Source of the DNA: Halorientalis persicus
Lineage (GTDB): Archaea; Halobacteriota; Halobacteria; Halobacteriales; Haloarculaceae
DNA: 64,000 nucleotides
Assembly (NCBI RefSeq): GCF_900110215.1
Contig: NZ_FOCX01000009.1
Location: forward strand, 1-64,000
Direction of reading: 5' to 3'
Of this stretch, positions 1 through 8,423 are shown one piece after another. Under the pieces are notes generated by a model. It saw nothing but the letters and a program-made list of their open reading frames with translations. It did not search any database and was not told the origin of the DNA. Position 1 is the stretch's first letter, and each line of letters starts with the position of its first letter. A program made the translations under genes and the position numbers.

Positions 1-20
1 TGGTTGAGAGTGATACTAGC

Positions 21-100
21 AGGAGAGCAATTCATTTCGATGGTGGTGTTCTCATTTCTACACACCCCCCTTCATTTAGATTCACCCCCTTTCATTTCGA
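21..100. repeat. Four phased 20-bp repeats upstream of orc1/cdc6 (ORB-like)
   Basis: Four consecutive 20-bp units each end in a variant of TCATTTCGA, starting at 32, 52, 72 and 92. The last two units also carry a C-run (CACCCCCC, CACCCCC) before the motif. Read on the minus strand this is GAAATGAAGGGGG-like, which resembles the G-rich part of haloarchaeal origin recognition boxes. The exact 20-bp phasing places the sites on one face of the helix. They sit just upstream of an Orc1/Cdc6 gene, so an origin or an autoregulatory site is likely. The array begins at the window edge and may extend further. Confidence 0.6.
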
Positions 101-138
101 CAAAGGTTATTAGGGAATGGTACACAAGGTTGGATATA

Positions 139-1479
139 ATGGATAACAGTTCCGAGTCATCTCATGCCCAAGAGGATGATACCGGATCAACTGAAGCAGA
201 TTCCTCAGTCGTCGACAACATTCTAGATGGTGATGCTAAGACTGTCTTCAAGAACAAGGATCTCATTGATCCAAATACTATCGTTGATCAGGATCGGATC
301 TACGGTCGAGACGAACAGCTAGCCGCAGAAGCCCGTGCCTTTCGCGATACACTTGATGGAGAGCGTCCGCCTGATCTTCTACTCTATGGACCCAGTGGAA
401 CTGGGAAAACGCTGACCGTGAAAGCCGTCGCGAACAAAGTCAAAGAACGCGCAAAGCAGAAGGGCATCAACTTCGACTTTGTCGCGGTCAATTTCAAGAC
501 GATGGAATCGCACACGCTCGATCGTGCTGTCTGGAAACTTGGCTACCAGACTGCACAGAAAGCAGGTGTCGTGTGGGACATCCCCCGAAAGGGTGTCTCA
601 ACAGACGCTAAATACGTTCGTCTTTACGAGATTGTTGACCAACACTTCGACTCGCTTGTGTTTATCCTCGACGAGATTGACGCTCTGACTGGTAACAAAA
701 GAGAAGATGAACCGGCGTACTCGCGGCTCTTATATAGTCTCAGTCGAGCCATGGCTGAGCAGCACGTTGACACATTGATTTCTACTGTAATCGTCACAAA
801 CTACCCCAAGTTTCGGGAGAATCTGGGCAGTCGAACGGACAGTTCGTACAATCCAAATGGGGTTCACTTCTCAGATTACGATGCGAACGAGTTAGTCGAA
901 ATTCTTGATCGGCGTCGAGACGCATTCAAGGAGGATAGCCTGAGTGATGGGGTCATAGAACTCGTCGCTGCATATGGGGCTCAAAATGAAGGGGACGCAC
1001 GACGCGCAATTGACCTACTACGAGACGCTGGAGAAATTGCGAACCGAAACGGTGATACAGAGGTTCGGGAAGAACACGTCCAGGCTGCAAATGACTCAGT
1101 TGTGAAAAACCGAGTCCTTGAGATCGTTGGGGGAATGTCCCTGCAAAAGAAACTAGCACTGTACGCAGCTGCGCTAGTAGCAGATGTGAACGAGGGGACT
1201 GCACCGAGTCCCGTAGTATATCGTGCATACAAGAGAATCTGTAAGATGTCCGATCGAGAAATCTACACTCAAGAAACAGTCAATAGTCACATCAACAAAG
1301 CAGCTACCTATGGTGTCTTGGAAAGTGAACGAACCAGCAGCGGCTACAAGTCCGGCGTCCATCTTCTATTCCAGTTTAACGAACCAGTTGAAGCCGTACT
1401 TGAGACCATTGAAGAAGATAGCTCGTTTGATGAGATCCAGCCAGATGATGTCCGGTCGATGGCCGCGAAGCGTATCTGA
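139..1479 (+). CDS. cdc6: Orc1/Cdc6-type replication initiator
   Basis: This is a 446-residue AAA+ protein of the archaeal Orc1/Cdc6 family, which binds origin recognition boxes and loads the MCM helicase. The Walker A motif GPSGTGKT lies near residues 84-91 and Walker B (FILDEIDAL) near 175-183. A C-terminal winged-helix region follows (about residues 330-440). The frame is open further upstream, but the ATG at 139 starts a normal acidic N-terminus, while the upstream part would translate the phased repeats. Codon use is less GC-rich than in the conjugation genes. Its position beside ORB-like repeats suggests that it serves a plasmid origin at the left edge of the window. Confidence 0.92.
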   Translation: MDNSSESSHAQEDDTGSTEADSSVVDNILDGDAKTVFKNKDLIDPNTIVDQDRIYGRDEQLAAEARAFRDTLDGERPPDLLLYGPSGTGKTLTVKAVANKVKERAKQKGINFDFVAVNFKTMESHTLDRAVWKLGYQTAQKAGVVWDIPRKGVSTDAKYVRLYEIVDQHFDSLVFILDEIDALTGNKREDEPAYSRLLYSLSRAMAEQHVDTLISTVIVTNYPKFRENLGSRTDSSYNPNGVHFSDYDANELVEILDRRRDAFKEDSLSDGVIELVAAYGAQNEGDARRAIDLLRDAGEIANRNGDTEVREEHVQAANDSVVKNRVLEIVGGMSLQKKLALYAAALVADVNEGTAPSPVVYRAYKRICKMSDREIYTQETVNSHINKAATYGVLESERTSSGYKSGVHLLFQFNEPVEAVLETIEEDSSFDEIQPDDVRSMAAKRI

Positions 1480-1622
1480 AAATAAGAGCTGGGGTGGAGT
1501 AACAGAGTTCACGACACCAATCAAAGATTTCTGGTAACCAGTACCAACCCCCCAGATCGGTCGTTTTTCAGAAAGTGGTGGATGTGAACCCTGGATTCCG
1601 GATGTGTTGAGGACCAGCAGCC

Positions 1623-2900
1623 GTGGTAGGAATGCAACCGCAATACCACTCTCCAAAATCTGTCTTTAAGAAGGCATCATCGCAATCGTATGACCAAGTC
1701 TTCGCACTCGTCTCCGGTGGATCTGATATCGATACGGGTATTGGTATCCCTCAAAGTCGGCAATGGGTCCGAAACTGGGCCAACGAGATCGGCCTGCCGT
1801 GCCATGTCGTCGGCAGCCAGTATCGCCTCAAAAAGGAAGAGTACCACAACCTGGTCTACAATTTCGGAATGCCGGGTCCAGCTGTTCACAACCAGATGTT
1901 CCGGAATCTCAAATCGAAACCCCTCCAGCGGTTCCTTTCGGATATCGTCGACGGCGATCCGCTCCTGATCTCCGGCGTTCGCGAACACGAAAGTCAGCGC
2001 CGGATGGAGAACATCGACGGGAAGGGAATCCAGGAAGACGACCTCGGGATCTGGATATCCCCAATCGTCTCGTTCACCGACGCCGAGGTCGCCGAGTACC
2101 AGGACGAACACGAGATTCCGACGAATCCGGTCAACGAGAAACTCCACGTCAGCGGCGATTGTCTCTGTGGGGCCTTCTCGCGTTCTCGCGAAGAACTCCG
2201 TGAGATCAAGCTGTTCTTCCCCGAGGTATTCCGCTACTTCGAGTGGCTCGAATCCCACACGGTCGAGGCCGCCCGCCGTGGCCGGTTCCCCAAAGAGTAC
2301 GCCCTCTGGGGACACGGGAATAGCGGCACCGCCGGCTACGAAGCCCGGCTCGACGACGAGCAGACCGGGTTCAATCTCTGCGCGAACTGTGAGCAGTCCT
2401 GCGAGCGGTCCCACAATCTAGAAGGCACGAGCCTCACCGATGCCTAAGCGGATCTGAAGCAAAGCCAAAACAACGACTGTTCGCCGGCGCAGTTCTGCAC
2501 GCACTGCCACTCGATGATCGACGATCCGGTCGCCCACCGCGAAGAGTGTCCGGCGACCGCCCAAGGGACCCGTCGCGACTACCGGGAACTCGATATGCTT
2601 GAGTCCCAGTTCCGCGGCACGTGGATCACCGAAGGCGATCCGAAGGAGACCGAGTTCTGTTCGGTAGGAGACGGCCACGACTGGGATGCAGGCGCCGTCG
2701 ACGTCGCCGGCGTCAAGCAATGCGACCACTGTGGAGCATTCCATCTCGGAGACGGCGACGAACCAACTGTCCCCTCATTCGAAGACCAGAGCCATGATTC
2801 CCAAGCAGAGGACAGCATCACTTCAGAAGCGGGTCAAGAGGCTCCAGAACCGTTGGCCGAAGACAAAACTCAGCTCACACTGTCCTCAATCTCGGATTGA
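1623..2900 (+). pseudogene. Decayed PAPS-reductase-family (CysH/DndC-like) gene
   Basis: The first part (1623-2447) reads as an adenine-nucleotide alpha-hydrolase/PAPS reductase-like protein. It has the PP-loop start ALVSGG, then DTGIGIPQSRQWVR, and Cys-containing motifs (GDCLCGAFSR, CANCEQSC). Between SGG and DTGIG there are only a few residues. Family members normally have about 20 more there, covering the rest of the PP-loop helix, so an internal deletion is likely. A TAA at 2445 stops the frame, yet the same frame stays open to 2900 and encodes a Cys-rich tail (CTHCHS, CDHCGAF). I read this as one gene inactivated by a deletion plus a nonsense change. A translated shorter product cannot be excluded. 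The likely start is the ATG at 1632. Confidence 0.6.
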
Positions 2901-2946
2901 GAGAGAAGATGGCTCCAAGTTGGAGTGTAATGGACTCTGGCAAAAA

Positions 2947-2954
2947 GGTATAAT
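2947..2954 (+). promoter_or_regulatory. TATA box of the 2979 gene
   Basis: The sequence AAAGGTATAATAG places a TATA-like element about 27-30 bases before the ATG at 2979. This spacing is typical of leaderless haloarchaeal transcripts and supports 2979 over the in-frame GTG at 2961. Confidence 0.5.
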
Positions 2955-2978
2955 AGCACAGTGTATCTGTTAGATATC

Positions 2979-3770
2979 ATGAGATCTTCTAAAGATGGGA
3001 AGCCAACTGCAGTAGATGGTGGGCCTACGGAAGAAACACAGTCTGAGCCCGAAGACCTCCCTGATGGTGTTGACCGGGTCGAGATACTCCGCGAACCAGG
3101 AGTGAAAGTAGTTGATCGAGAAGACAATAGCCAGGACCCAGATACAGCTGTCGTCATCAACTCGCCGCCGGCAACGTGCGAAGAATGGAACGCATACTAC
3201 GACGAAGACAACGACAGGTGGGTATCGATCGCCGAAGACAACCCTGACTACGACCCTGAATCACCGGTTGTAGTTGTCGCATTTCTTCCTGCAATCGAGG
3301 AAAGCGATACCAATATCCGCCCGGTCGAAAGCCCAGTTCAACTTAAGTCACTGGACATTAACCACTACAGTTTCCCGCCGAATCGCCTCAAAATCGTCGA
3401 AACACCCGACCACGTAGACGTTGAACCGGTATCAAGCAAGGGCGAATCGACCGAAAGTGGCGGCAGGGGCAGTGCCAACAGAGAAAATACCAACGGGGAA
3501 AGTCAAGACAACGGAGAAGACACGGTGAAGGGGGATGCAGAGGACATAGCTGAAAAGGAACCTCAGAAGTGGGATCTGACAAATGGGTTTAAAGCACTCC
3601 GGGATCGGCTGGCAGAATCGGCAACTGTCGAGGTCGAACACACTCAAGCCGGTCCAGTTTTGGCAGTCGAAAAGCTGGGGACATCGTACCGGATCCAAGA
3701 GGACGGGACGGTCAGTGGGGACGGCGCGCTTCGAGACCGTCTCGACAGCCTCGTAGAAGAGTATCTCTAG
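2979..3770 (+). CDS. Acidic hypothetical protein
   Basis: This is a 263-residue protein of unknown function. The middle (about residues 140-190) is low-complexity, rich in Ser, Gly, Glu and Asn, and probably disordered. The flanking parts look folded. The C-terminus (about 195-263) has alternating strands and helices: KALRDRLAESATVEVEH, then SYRIQEDGTVSGD. No catalytic motif or membrane segment is visible. The start was chosen from the TATA spacing. The reading frame stays open past the TAG at 3768, through a further stretch ending at 4094, which may be an unrelated remnant. No neighbour gives a functional clue. Confidence 0.6.
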   Translation: MRSSKDGKPTAVDGGPTEETQSEPEDLPDGVDRVEILREPGVKVVDREDNSQDPDTAVVINSPPATCEEWNAYYDEDNDRWVSIAEDNPDYDPESPVVVVAFLPAIEESDTNIRPVESPVQLKSLDINHYSFPPNRLKIVETPDHVDVEPVSSKGESTESGGRGSANRENTNGESQDNGEDTVKGDAEDIAEKEPQKWDLTNGFKALRDRLAESATVEVEHTQAGPVLAVEKLGTSYRIQEDGTVSGDGALRDRLDSLVEEYL

Positions 3771-4094
3771 TCCCACTCGCCGGCCCCGTCCAGAAAACTC
3801 GATAGTCTGCTTAGGTATCTTTCTCAAATCGAATCCAAGCCCCTGTTCTGCCAGTTGAGGGCCTGCCGGAGAGTTGATGGTATTCCGTCGCAGGATTACG
3901 CCGACCCAGAACAATTCCTCACAGACATCGCGCCGTACCTCCAGAAGCGGTGTGTGTTCCAGACCGTCAGCCACGACAAGGCTCGATTCCCACTACTGGC
4001 CCAGCAGGAAGCAGTAATAGCCGACGGCGAGGACTACGAAGGTTCTCTCAATTGGGGAGATGTAGGTCAAAATTGCGACGAACACGAAAACTAA
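3771..4094 (+). other. Possible gene remnant in frame with the preceding gene
   Basis: After the TAG at 3768-3770 the same frame is open to 4094. It encodes a protein-like stretch (PEQFLTDIAPYLQKR, NWGDVGQNCDEHEN). The only internal start is a TTG at 3855. It could be a degraded C-terminus of the upstream gene or a fragment of another gene. No family is recognised. Confidence 0.25.
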
Positions 4095-4375
4095 CCGGTT
4101 GTGGCCAGTTCCTCGGACTCAATCTCTTCCCAAACCTGTTCACCCTGTTCTGTGATTCCGTAAACGCGCCCCTTCCGTCGATCCTCTGAAACTAATAATT
4201 CGACTAGTCCCCGCTCACGGAGCCCCTGGAGGGCTCGGGAGATATGGGCGATCCCTTTGTCCGTATCAGCCGCTATCCGAGACGGTGTCGTTGGTCCCTC
4301 CGACAGCCGTTCTAACGCACCGATTCGATACTGCGAACTGATAACGTAGCTGACGTCGTCCCAATCAACTGGCAT
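4091..4375 (-). CDS. Winged-helix (MarR/ArsR-like) regulator
   Basis: This 94-residue protein has the standard small haloarchaeal winged-helix layout: helix (SSQYRIGALERLSEG), helix-turn-helix (TPSRIAADTDKGIAHISRALQGLRERGL), then a wing (VSEDRRKGRVYGITEQG). It is probably a dimeric DNA-binding regulator. The ATG at 4375 gives the usual MPVDWDDVSY start. An in-frame ATG at 4390 is the alternative. The 3' end touches the plus-strand remnant ending at 4094. Its target is unknown; the divergent or downstream lipoprotein region is a candidate. Confidence 0.75.
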   Translation of the reverse strand: MPVDWDDVSYVISSQYRIGALERLSEGPTTPSRIAADTDKGIAHISRALQGLRERGLVELLVSEDRRKGRVYGITEQGEQVWEEIESEELATTG

Positions 4376-4529
4376 TGTTTCACGCTCCATGTACAGGGGA
4401 TATCGCCCAGGAACAGGGCACAAATCCACGGAAAACCGGAAAAAAGTATGTCCCGACTGGTTGCGATATCTGATTTGAGATACCTTCTCATATTGGCACT
4501 ATGCGCTAACTTGTGGAAGATGCTGTGAC

Positions 4530-5402
4530 TCACTCGGAAAGTGGAATCGTGTAGGTTTCGTCAATGGCGTTCAGCCGGAACTCCAGGTCGCCACCAACTT
4601 GGTAGGATACGTCGTTGAAATGGGCTGTTCGTTCGGTCTGTGCAGGGATATTAAGCCGCAACAAGAAATCGTTCAACTGTATCCAGTCGCCACCTGCTTG
4701 CCGGACATCGAGAGTCGAAAGGACCGAACTCGACCGGTCAGATGTGTTTCGAAGGGTGAGTGAGTAGTCAAACTGCTCTTGGGGTTTCACTGAGTCCGGA
4801 ATATCGGCATTCACAAGCGTTGCGTCATCCCCTTCCAGCGGGGCGACCATATTGAAAGACGTCGTCGCTTGGCGCATCTCTCCGGTTTTCCCTTTCTCGA
4901 AGACCACATCAGCGCTGTAAGTCCCCCGTTTCCAAGAGCCAGTATTGGGGAACCGGACCGCAGTTTGGACGGGGACGGATCCATTCTGTGACGTATTCTT
5001 AGACGAAGCTGCTGATGAAATCTCCCGGACTTTTGCACTCCCCACTTGGGATCCATTCCGGGAAAGCTCTACGCGTGTGCGTGCGAGGAGTCCATCATCA
5101 CGATCTGGGACCGTTCCAGAGACGCCAACATACACGGGACCGCCGACGCCGAACCCCCCGACAGCATACGACCGCACGGTCTCGTCCCCGTCCAACGGAC
5201 CAAGTACAGCCGAGATCGTGTCGAGCGCGAATGGATCAATCTGGCTAGGAGATTTAGCAGTCCCTTCTTCTGTCGGTGCGGCGAATGTCGGTGTTGCTGT
5301 TTGCGTCGGGTCTTGATTCGGCGTCTGGTCAGAACCGCTTGATGAGGAACAACCAGCAATAGCGACCGTCCCGAGAGTAACGAGGAAATGCCGTCTGTCC
5401 AT
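4530..5402 (-). CDS. Tat-exported lipoprotein, function unknown
   Basis: This 290-residue protein starts MDRRHFLVTLGTVAIAGC. It has a twin-arginine motif (RRHFL), a hydrophobic stretch and a lipobox ending in Cys18, so it is probably exported by Tat and anchored by lipid on the outer face of the membrane. A Ser/Thr/Gln-rich linker (residues 19-55) leads to a domain predicted as mostly beta, with repeated immunoglobulin-like patterns. It lies between the wHTH gene and the AAA+ gene, all on the minus strand. Its role, perhaps in the same surface system as the neighbouring transfer operon, is not known. Confidence 0.75.
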   Translation of the reverse strand: MDRRHFLVTLGTVAIAGCSSSSGSDQTPNQDPTQTATPTFAAPTEEGTAKSPSQIDPFALDTISAVLGPLDGDETVRSYAVGGFGVGGPVYVGVSGTVPDRDDGLLARTRVELSRNGSQVGSAKVREISSAASSKNTSQNGSVPVQTAVRFPNTGSWKRGTYSADVVFEKGKTGEMRQATTSFNMVAPLEGDDATLVNADIPDSVKPQEQFDYSLTLRNTSDRSSSVLSTLDVRQAGGDWIQLNDFLLRLNIPAQTERTAHFNDVSYQVGGDLEFRLNAIDETYTIPLSE

Positions 5403-5522
5403 CGTACTGGCCGCATTTTGAAACGGGGATACAAAAACGCAATGGAGAATTCACCGCTACTGGGCCTTGAAACCAGCAATTTACAGTTCTCGGAGAGCCA
5501 CAACCAAGACAGGCAGACACGC

Positions 5523-7217
5523 TCAATCGTTAACAGTGTCGTCGATGGCAGCCCAGAGATGCTTCGCCTCGATCTGCTCATAGCCGTTGTTGGCAGCGGA
5601 AAGCGCGGCATCCTCCACAATTCTCGTCAGGTCTGCTGCTGTCGCGCCATCGAGGTACTCAGCCATCGTCGCCAGTTCCTTCGCCGGGATATCTGCATAC
5701 GCCCGACTCTCTAACTGAGCCCGAAGCACCTTCGTTCGAGCTTCCTTCTCGGGGAGGGGCACTTCCAGCTGCAGGTCCATCCGACCAGACCGTATCGCCG
5801 CATCGTCGAGATCATCCCGGTAGTTCGTCGTTCCGATCACGACGATGTTCTTGTCCGTGCAATCATCGAGGTGCTTTAGGAACTCGTCGACGACCTTCTT
5901 GTCCTCCTGGTGTTGATTGCCCCCCTGCGTGTTCCGACGATCGGGCAAAACGGCGTCAATCTCATCGATGAACACAACTGCCATGCCGTATTCTTTAGCG
6001 AGCAATTCAGCCTCGTTAAACAGTGACGAAACACGCGAGGAGGATGCGTTGACCCACCTACTAGTGATATCACCGCCAGAGGTGAGCAGATACGGCGTTT
6101 CCAACTCTCCAATGACTGCTTCAGCGAGGTAGGACTTCCCAGTTCCAGGCGGGCCGTAAAGCAGTATATTCGGTAACGTCACGCCCAGTTTCTCGTACCG
6201 TTCACGGTCACTCTCTGCCGGTCGGATTAGCTGCCGCTCCAGTTCCTCAATCTTGCTCTCCATCCCACCAATGTCATCAAACGTGACATCAACATTGTTC
6301 CCCGCCCGCCACTGGAACTCCAACTGGCTCCAGACGCCCCCCTGATCCGATGCCGAGTTATCACTCTCGTCAGCAGAACCAGCATCAGCATCAGTATCGT
6401 CATCAGAGGAGCGAGAACTCTCTTCTCCTTCCTGGGCTTGCTCGAGGATTTCCTCCTTAACTGACTCTGGAACCTGATCGATCAGGTCTTCTTCACTACC
6501 ATCGTTCTCATCGTCTGAGTTGCGGTCTCTCCGCCGCCCCCCCTCGCTCGGGTCCTTATGGGAGCCTGCATCATCTTGTGACGAATTGCCGCCCCTCGCC
6601 CGCCGAAGTCGACTCTCTTTGACGCGGTTTCCGTCCGCGATGTGGAGGTCCCACACAGAATTGTAATTGAACCTCTCGAAAAACGACGACCCGCTGACAG
6701 CCATGGGATCTTCTCGCCATGCCTTCAGCATGGGAACGCCGAGTAGCAACAGACCTGCCAGTGGGTCGGTCGCTCGCGACTCAATCGGGGCAAACATGAA
6801 CTGAGTTAACACGCTTGGGACCGAGAGCAGCGGCTGGACAAACCACGGCATCAGAACGAGCCCGCCCAGTAGGACGCCAGCCCTGAAACGGTAGCCAGAC
6901 CTCGCATCTCCCGTAGCCCAATACCAGGGTTTGCGCGCGTACATCACTCCCAACCAAGTCAGCGACAGCACCATCCCCACAACCAGAGATCCGATATACG
7001 CAATACCGGGGTAGGGAACACCCATCATCCCTGGGGCGACCCGTGCCCCCCAGACGAGCCCAACGGAGAACACGGCAAACGCAATTGCAGACAAAAGAGC
7101 AACTCGCACCCGGATAAGGAAGTGATGAACGCACGAGAGAGCAGTGTCAAAGACCGGGTGCTGTGGGTGGCCGGTGAGGACTCTGCGCTCATGATCGCTC
7201 GAATCTGAATCCGACAT
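5523..7217 (-). CDS. Membrane-anchored AAA+ ATPase (Cdc48/FtsH-like module)
   Basis: The 564-residue protein has about three hydrophobic segments in its first 130 residues and an acidic Asp/Glu/Ser-rich linker (about 190-290). A single AAA+ domain of the Cdc48/FtsH/proteasome-ATPase class follows. Walker A GPPGTGKS is near 355-362, Walker B VVFIDEIDA near 414-422, and an arginine-finger-like segment is RSGRMD. No HExxH protease motif follows, so it is not FtsH itself. The start at 7217 (MSDSDSSDHERR) is chosen over 7262 because the upstream part is basic and atypical. It is divergent from the DNA-transfer operon that starts at 7523 and may remodel or energise a membrane complex there. This last point is inference. 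Confidence 0.8.
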   Translation of the reverse strand: MSDSDSSDHERRVLTGHPQHPVFDTALSCVHHFLIRVRVALLSAIAFAVFSVGLVWGARVAPGMMGVPYPGIAYIGSLVVGMVLSLTWLGVMYARKPWYWATGDARSGYRFRAGVLLGGLVLMPWFVQPLLSVPSVLTQFMFAPIESRATDPLAGLLLLGVPMLKAWREDPMAVSGSSFFERFNYNSVWDLHIADGNRVKESRLRRARGGNSSQDDAGSHKDPSEGGRRRDRNSDDENDGSEEDLIDQVPESVKEEILEQAQEGEESSRSSDDDTDADAGSADESDNSASDQGGVWSQLEFQWRAGNNVDVTFDDIGGMESKIEELERQLIRPAESDRERYEKLGVTLPNILLYGPPGTGKSYLAEAVIGELETPYLLTSGGDITSRWVNASSSRVSSLFNEAELLAKEYGMAVVFIDEIDAVLPDRRNTQGGNQHQEDKKVVDEFLKHLDDCTDKNIVVIGTTNYRDDLDDAAIRSGRMDLQLEVPLPEKEARTKVLRAQLESRAYADIPAKELATMAEYLDGATAADLTRIVEDAALSAANNGYEQIEAKHLWAAIDDTVND

Positions 7218-7487
7218 TGTGCGAATACTTCGGCAGAAGGTCCTATTTAAACTGTCCGGCATATCAAGAACCGTATGCTACAAAATATGCCAAACCATGG
7301 CAAACCGCGCGCGAGATTCGGCCACAAGATACTAGTATTACATTTGCCGGTTTCCGTTATTTGTCTAGTAACTTTCGTGGTATTATGGATCTACAAATGT
7401 GAATTCAATCGGCCTGTGACAGCTCATAATCTTTTACCGGCAAATACTATACCGACTGAATGTAAACTCTGATAATCAAGGACAACA

Positions 7488-7495
7488 TTTAATAG
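7488..7495 (+). promoter_or_regulatory. TATA box of the DNA-transfer operon
   Basis: TTTAATAG lies 28-35 bases before the ATG at 7523, the expected spacing for a leaderless archaeal transcript. It is the best candidate promoter for the long operon 7523-25871. The intergenic region 7218-7522 is AT-rich and would also hold the divergent promoter of the AAA+ gene. Confidence 0.5.
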
Positions 7496-7522
7496 GGATT
7501 AGTTGGACCGGCTGGTTGTCGG

Positions 7523-7612
7523 ATGTCGAAGAATCGCCATACAGCAGACCTCTTCAGTAATGAACGATTCTCAACTCCAAGAGGCCGGTTCGATTATCAA
7601 TGGCAACAATAG
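7523..7612 (+). CDS. 29-residue leader ORF of the transfer operon
   Basis: A short frame MSKNRHTADLFSNERF... of 29 residues begins 28 bases after a TATA box. Its stop overlaps the ATG of the next gene (7600) by 13 bases. The position suggests either a real small protein or a translated leader that couples ribosomes to the next gene. It has no recognisable motif. Confidence 0.4.
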   Translation: MSKNRHTADLFSNERFSTPRGRFDYQWQQ

Positions 7613-7893
7613 AGCGACGAAACATTCGCTCGCAGATCCCGACACATCTGTGGGTGTATGTCCACAGTTGTGAACGGCTAACGATTGCTGGATTGTTAAC
7701 TGAGATGATTCGACGCGAGATGCGGCGTGATGGGATCAATCCCAAACGCGCACGCACTGCCTTCCAAGATCCGCCCGCCCCGTTCGATAACATTTCTCTA
7801 GATGTTGTCAACGAGGAGCTGATGGGCATCAACGATTACCGCGAATTCGTCAACTCTCAAATCACCCATGAAAATGCACAACCAAGCGATTGA
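7600..7893 (+). CDS. Small basic hypothetical protein, first large ORF of transfer operon
   Basis: This is a 97-residue protein, basic in its N-terminal half (ERRNIRSQIP, MIRREMRRDGINPKRAR) and acidic at the C-terminus. No membrane helix is visible. The N-terminal pattern is compatible with a small DNA-binding fold, but I do not recognise the family. It overlaps the leader ORF by 13 bases and the next gene by 26 bases, so the three are probably translationally coupled. Its place ahead of the VirB2-like gene suggests a regulatory or accessory role in DNA transfer. Confidence 0.6.
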   Translation: MATIERRNIRSQIPTHLWVYVHSCERLTIAGLLTEMIRREMRRDGINPKRARTAFQDPPAPFDNISLDVVNEELMGINDYREFVNSQITHENAQPSD

Positions 7894-8350
7894 GCGTATC
7901 GCCCCTGAATCACCTTTCCGCCTTCGCTCGCTAATGGCGATCCTCCGCGCAAAGGCCGATCGGCTAACTGTGGCGTTCGGTGAGAAGATCATAGCTGGGA
8001 TCCTGCTGGTGCACCTCTATGCAGGCCCCGCTCTTGCCCAGAGTGGTGGTGGGCCACTGTGTAGTGGCGCTGAGAACAGTGGTGGTGGGCAAGCACTAGC
8101 GGGACTCATGAATACGTTCTTCCAACTCGCGTTTTCAATCGGCGCCCTCGGCGTGGCGGTGACATTCTTCGGCACGACGTTGGGGATGTCGTTCTCGTTC
8201 CTCTCACAGGATCAGGAAGAGAACCTCAAGCGCGCACGGAAGAAAGCATTCGGCAGCTTTGGGATGCTCTTCATCGGTGCGATTGCCATTTCGGTTGGGA
8301 TCAACCAGCTAAACATCCTCGGCTGCATTAACCCGGTCCCGTTCAGCTGA
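7868..8350 (+). CDS. VirB2/TrbC-like two-helix membrane protein
   Basis: The 160-residue protein has an N-terminal hydrophobic signal-like segment ending in PALAQ (about residues 43-58). A Gly-rich segment with two Cys follows, then two hydrophobic helices (about 75-105 and 125-148) separated by a charged loop (SQDQEENLKRARKKA). This signal, helix, short charged loop, helix layout is that of VirB2/TrbC pilin-like subunits. Cys82 or Cys64-type residues might form a disulfide outside the cell. Start codons at 7868, 7874 and 7934 are possible. It opens the membrane part of the transfer operon and may form the pilus or pore subunit. Confidence 0.6.
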   Translation: MKMHNQAIERIAPESPFRLRSLMAILRAKADRLTVAFGEKIIAGILLVHLYAGPALAQSGGGPLCSGAENSGGGQALAGLMNTFFQLAFSIGALGVAVTFFGTTLGMSFSFLSQDQEENLKRARKKAFGSFGMLFIGAIAISVGINQLNILGCINPVPFS

Positions 8351-8423
8351 GGCTGACCCCCAAAACAATCTAATCGGTCTTCACTCCAGTTCCACCACAC
8401 CCCACAGTGCCCCTCCGCCCTCC

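Noticed and set aside
1-138. Orc1/Cdc6 start upstream at position 4
   Set aside because: That extension would translate the phased repeats into a hydrophobic, non-acidic stretch unlike the family. The ATG at 139 fits better.
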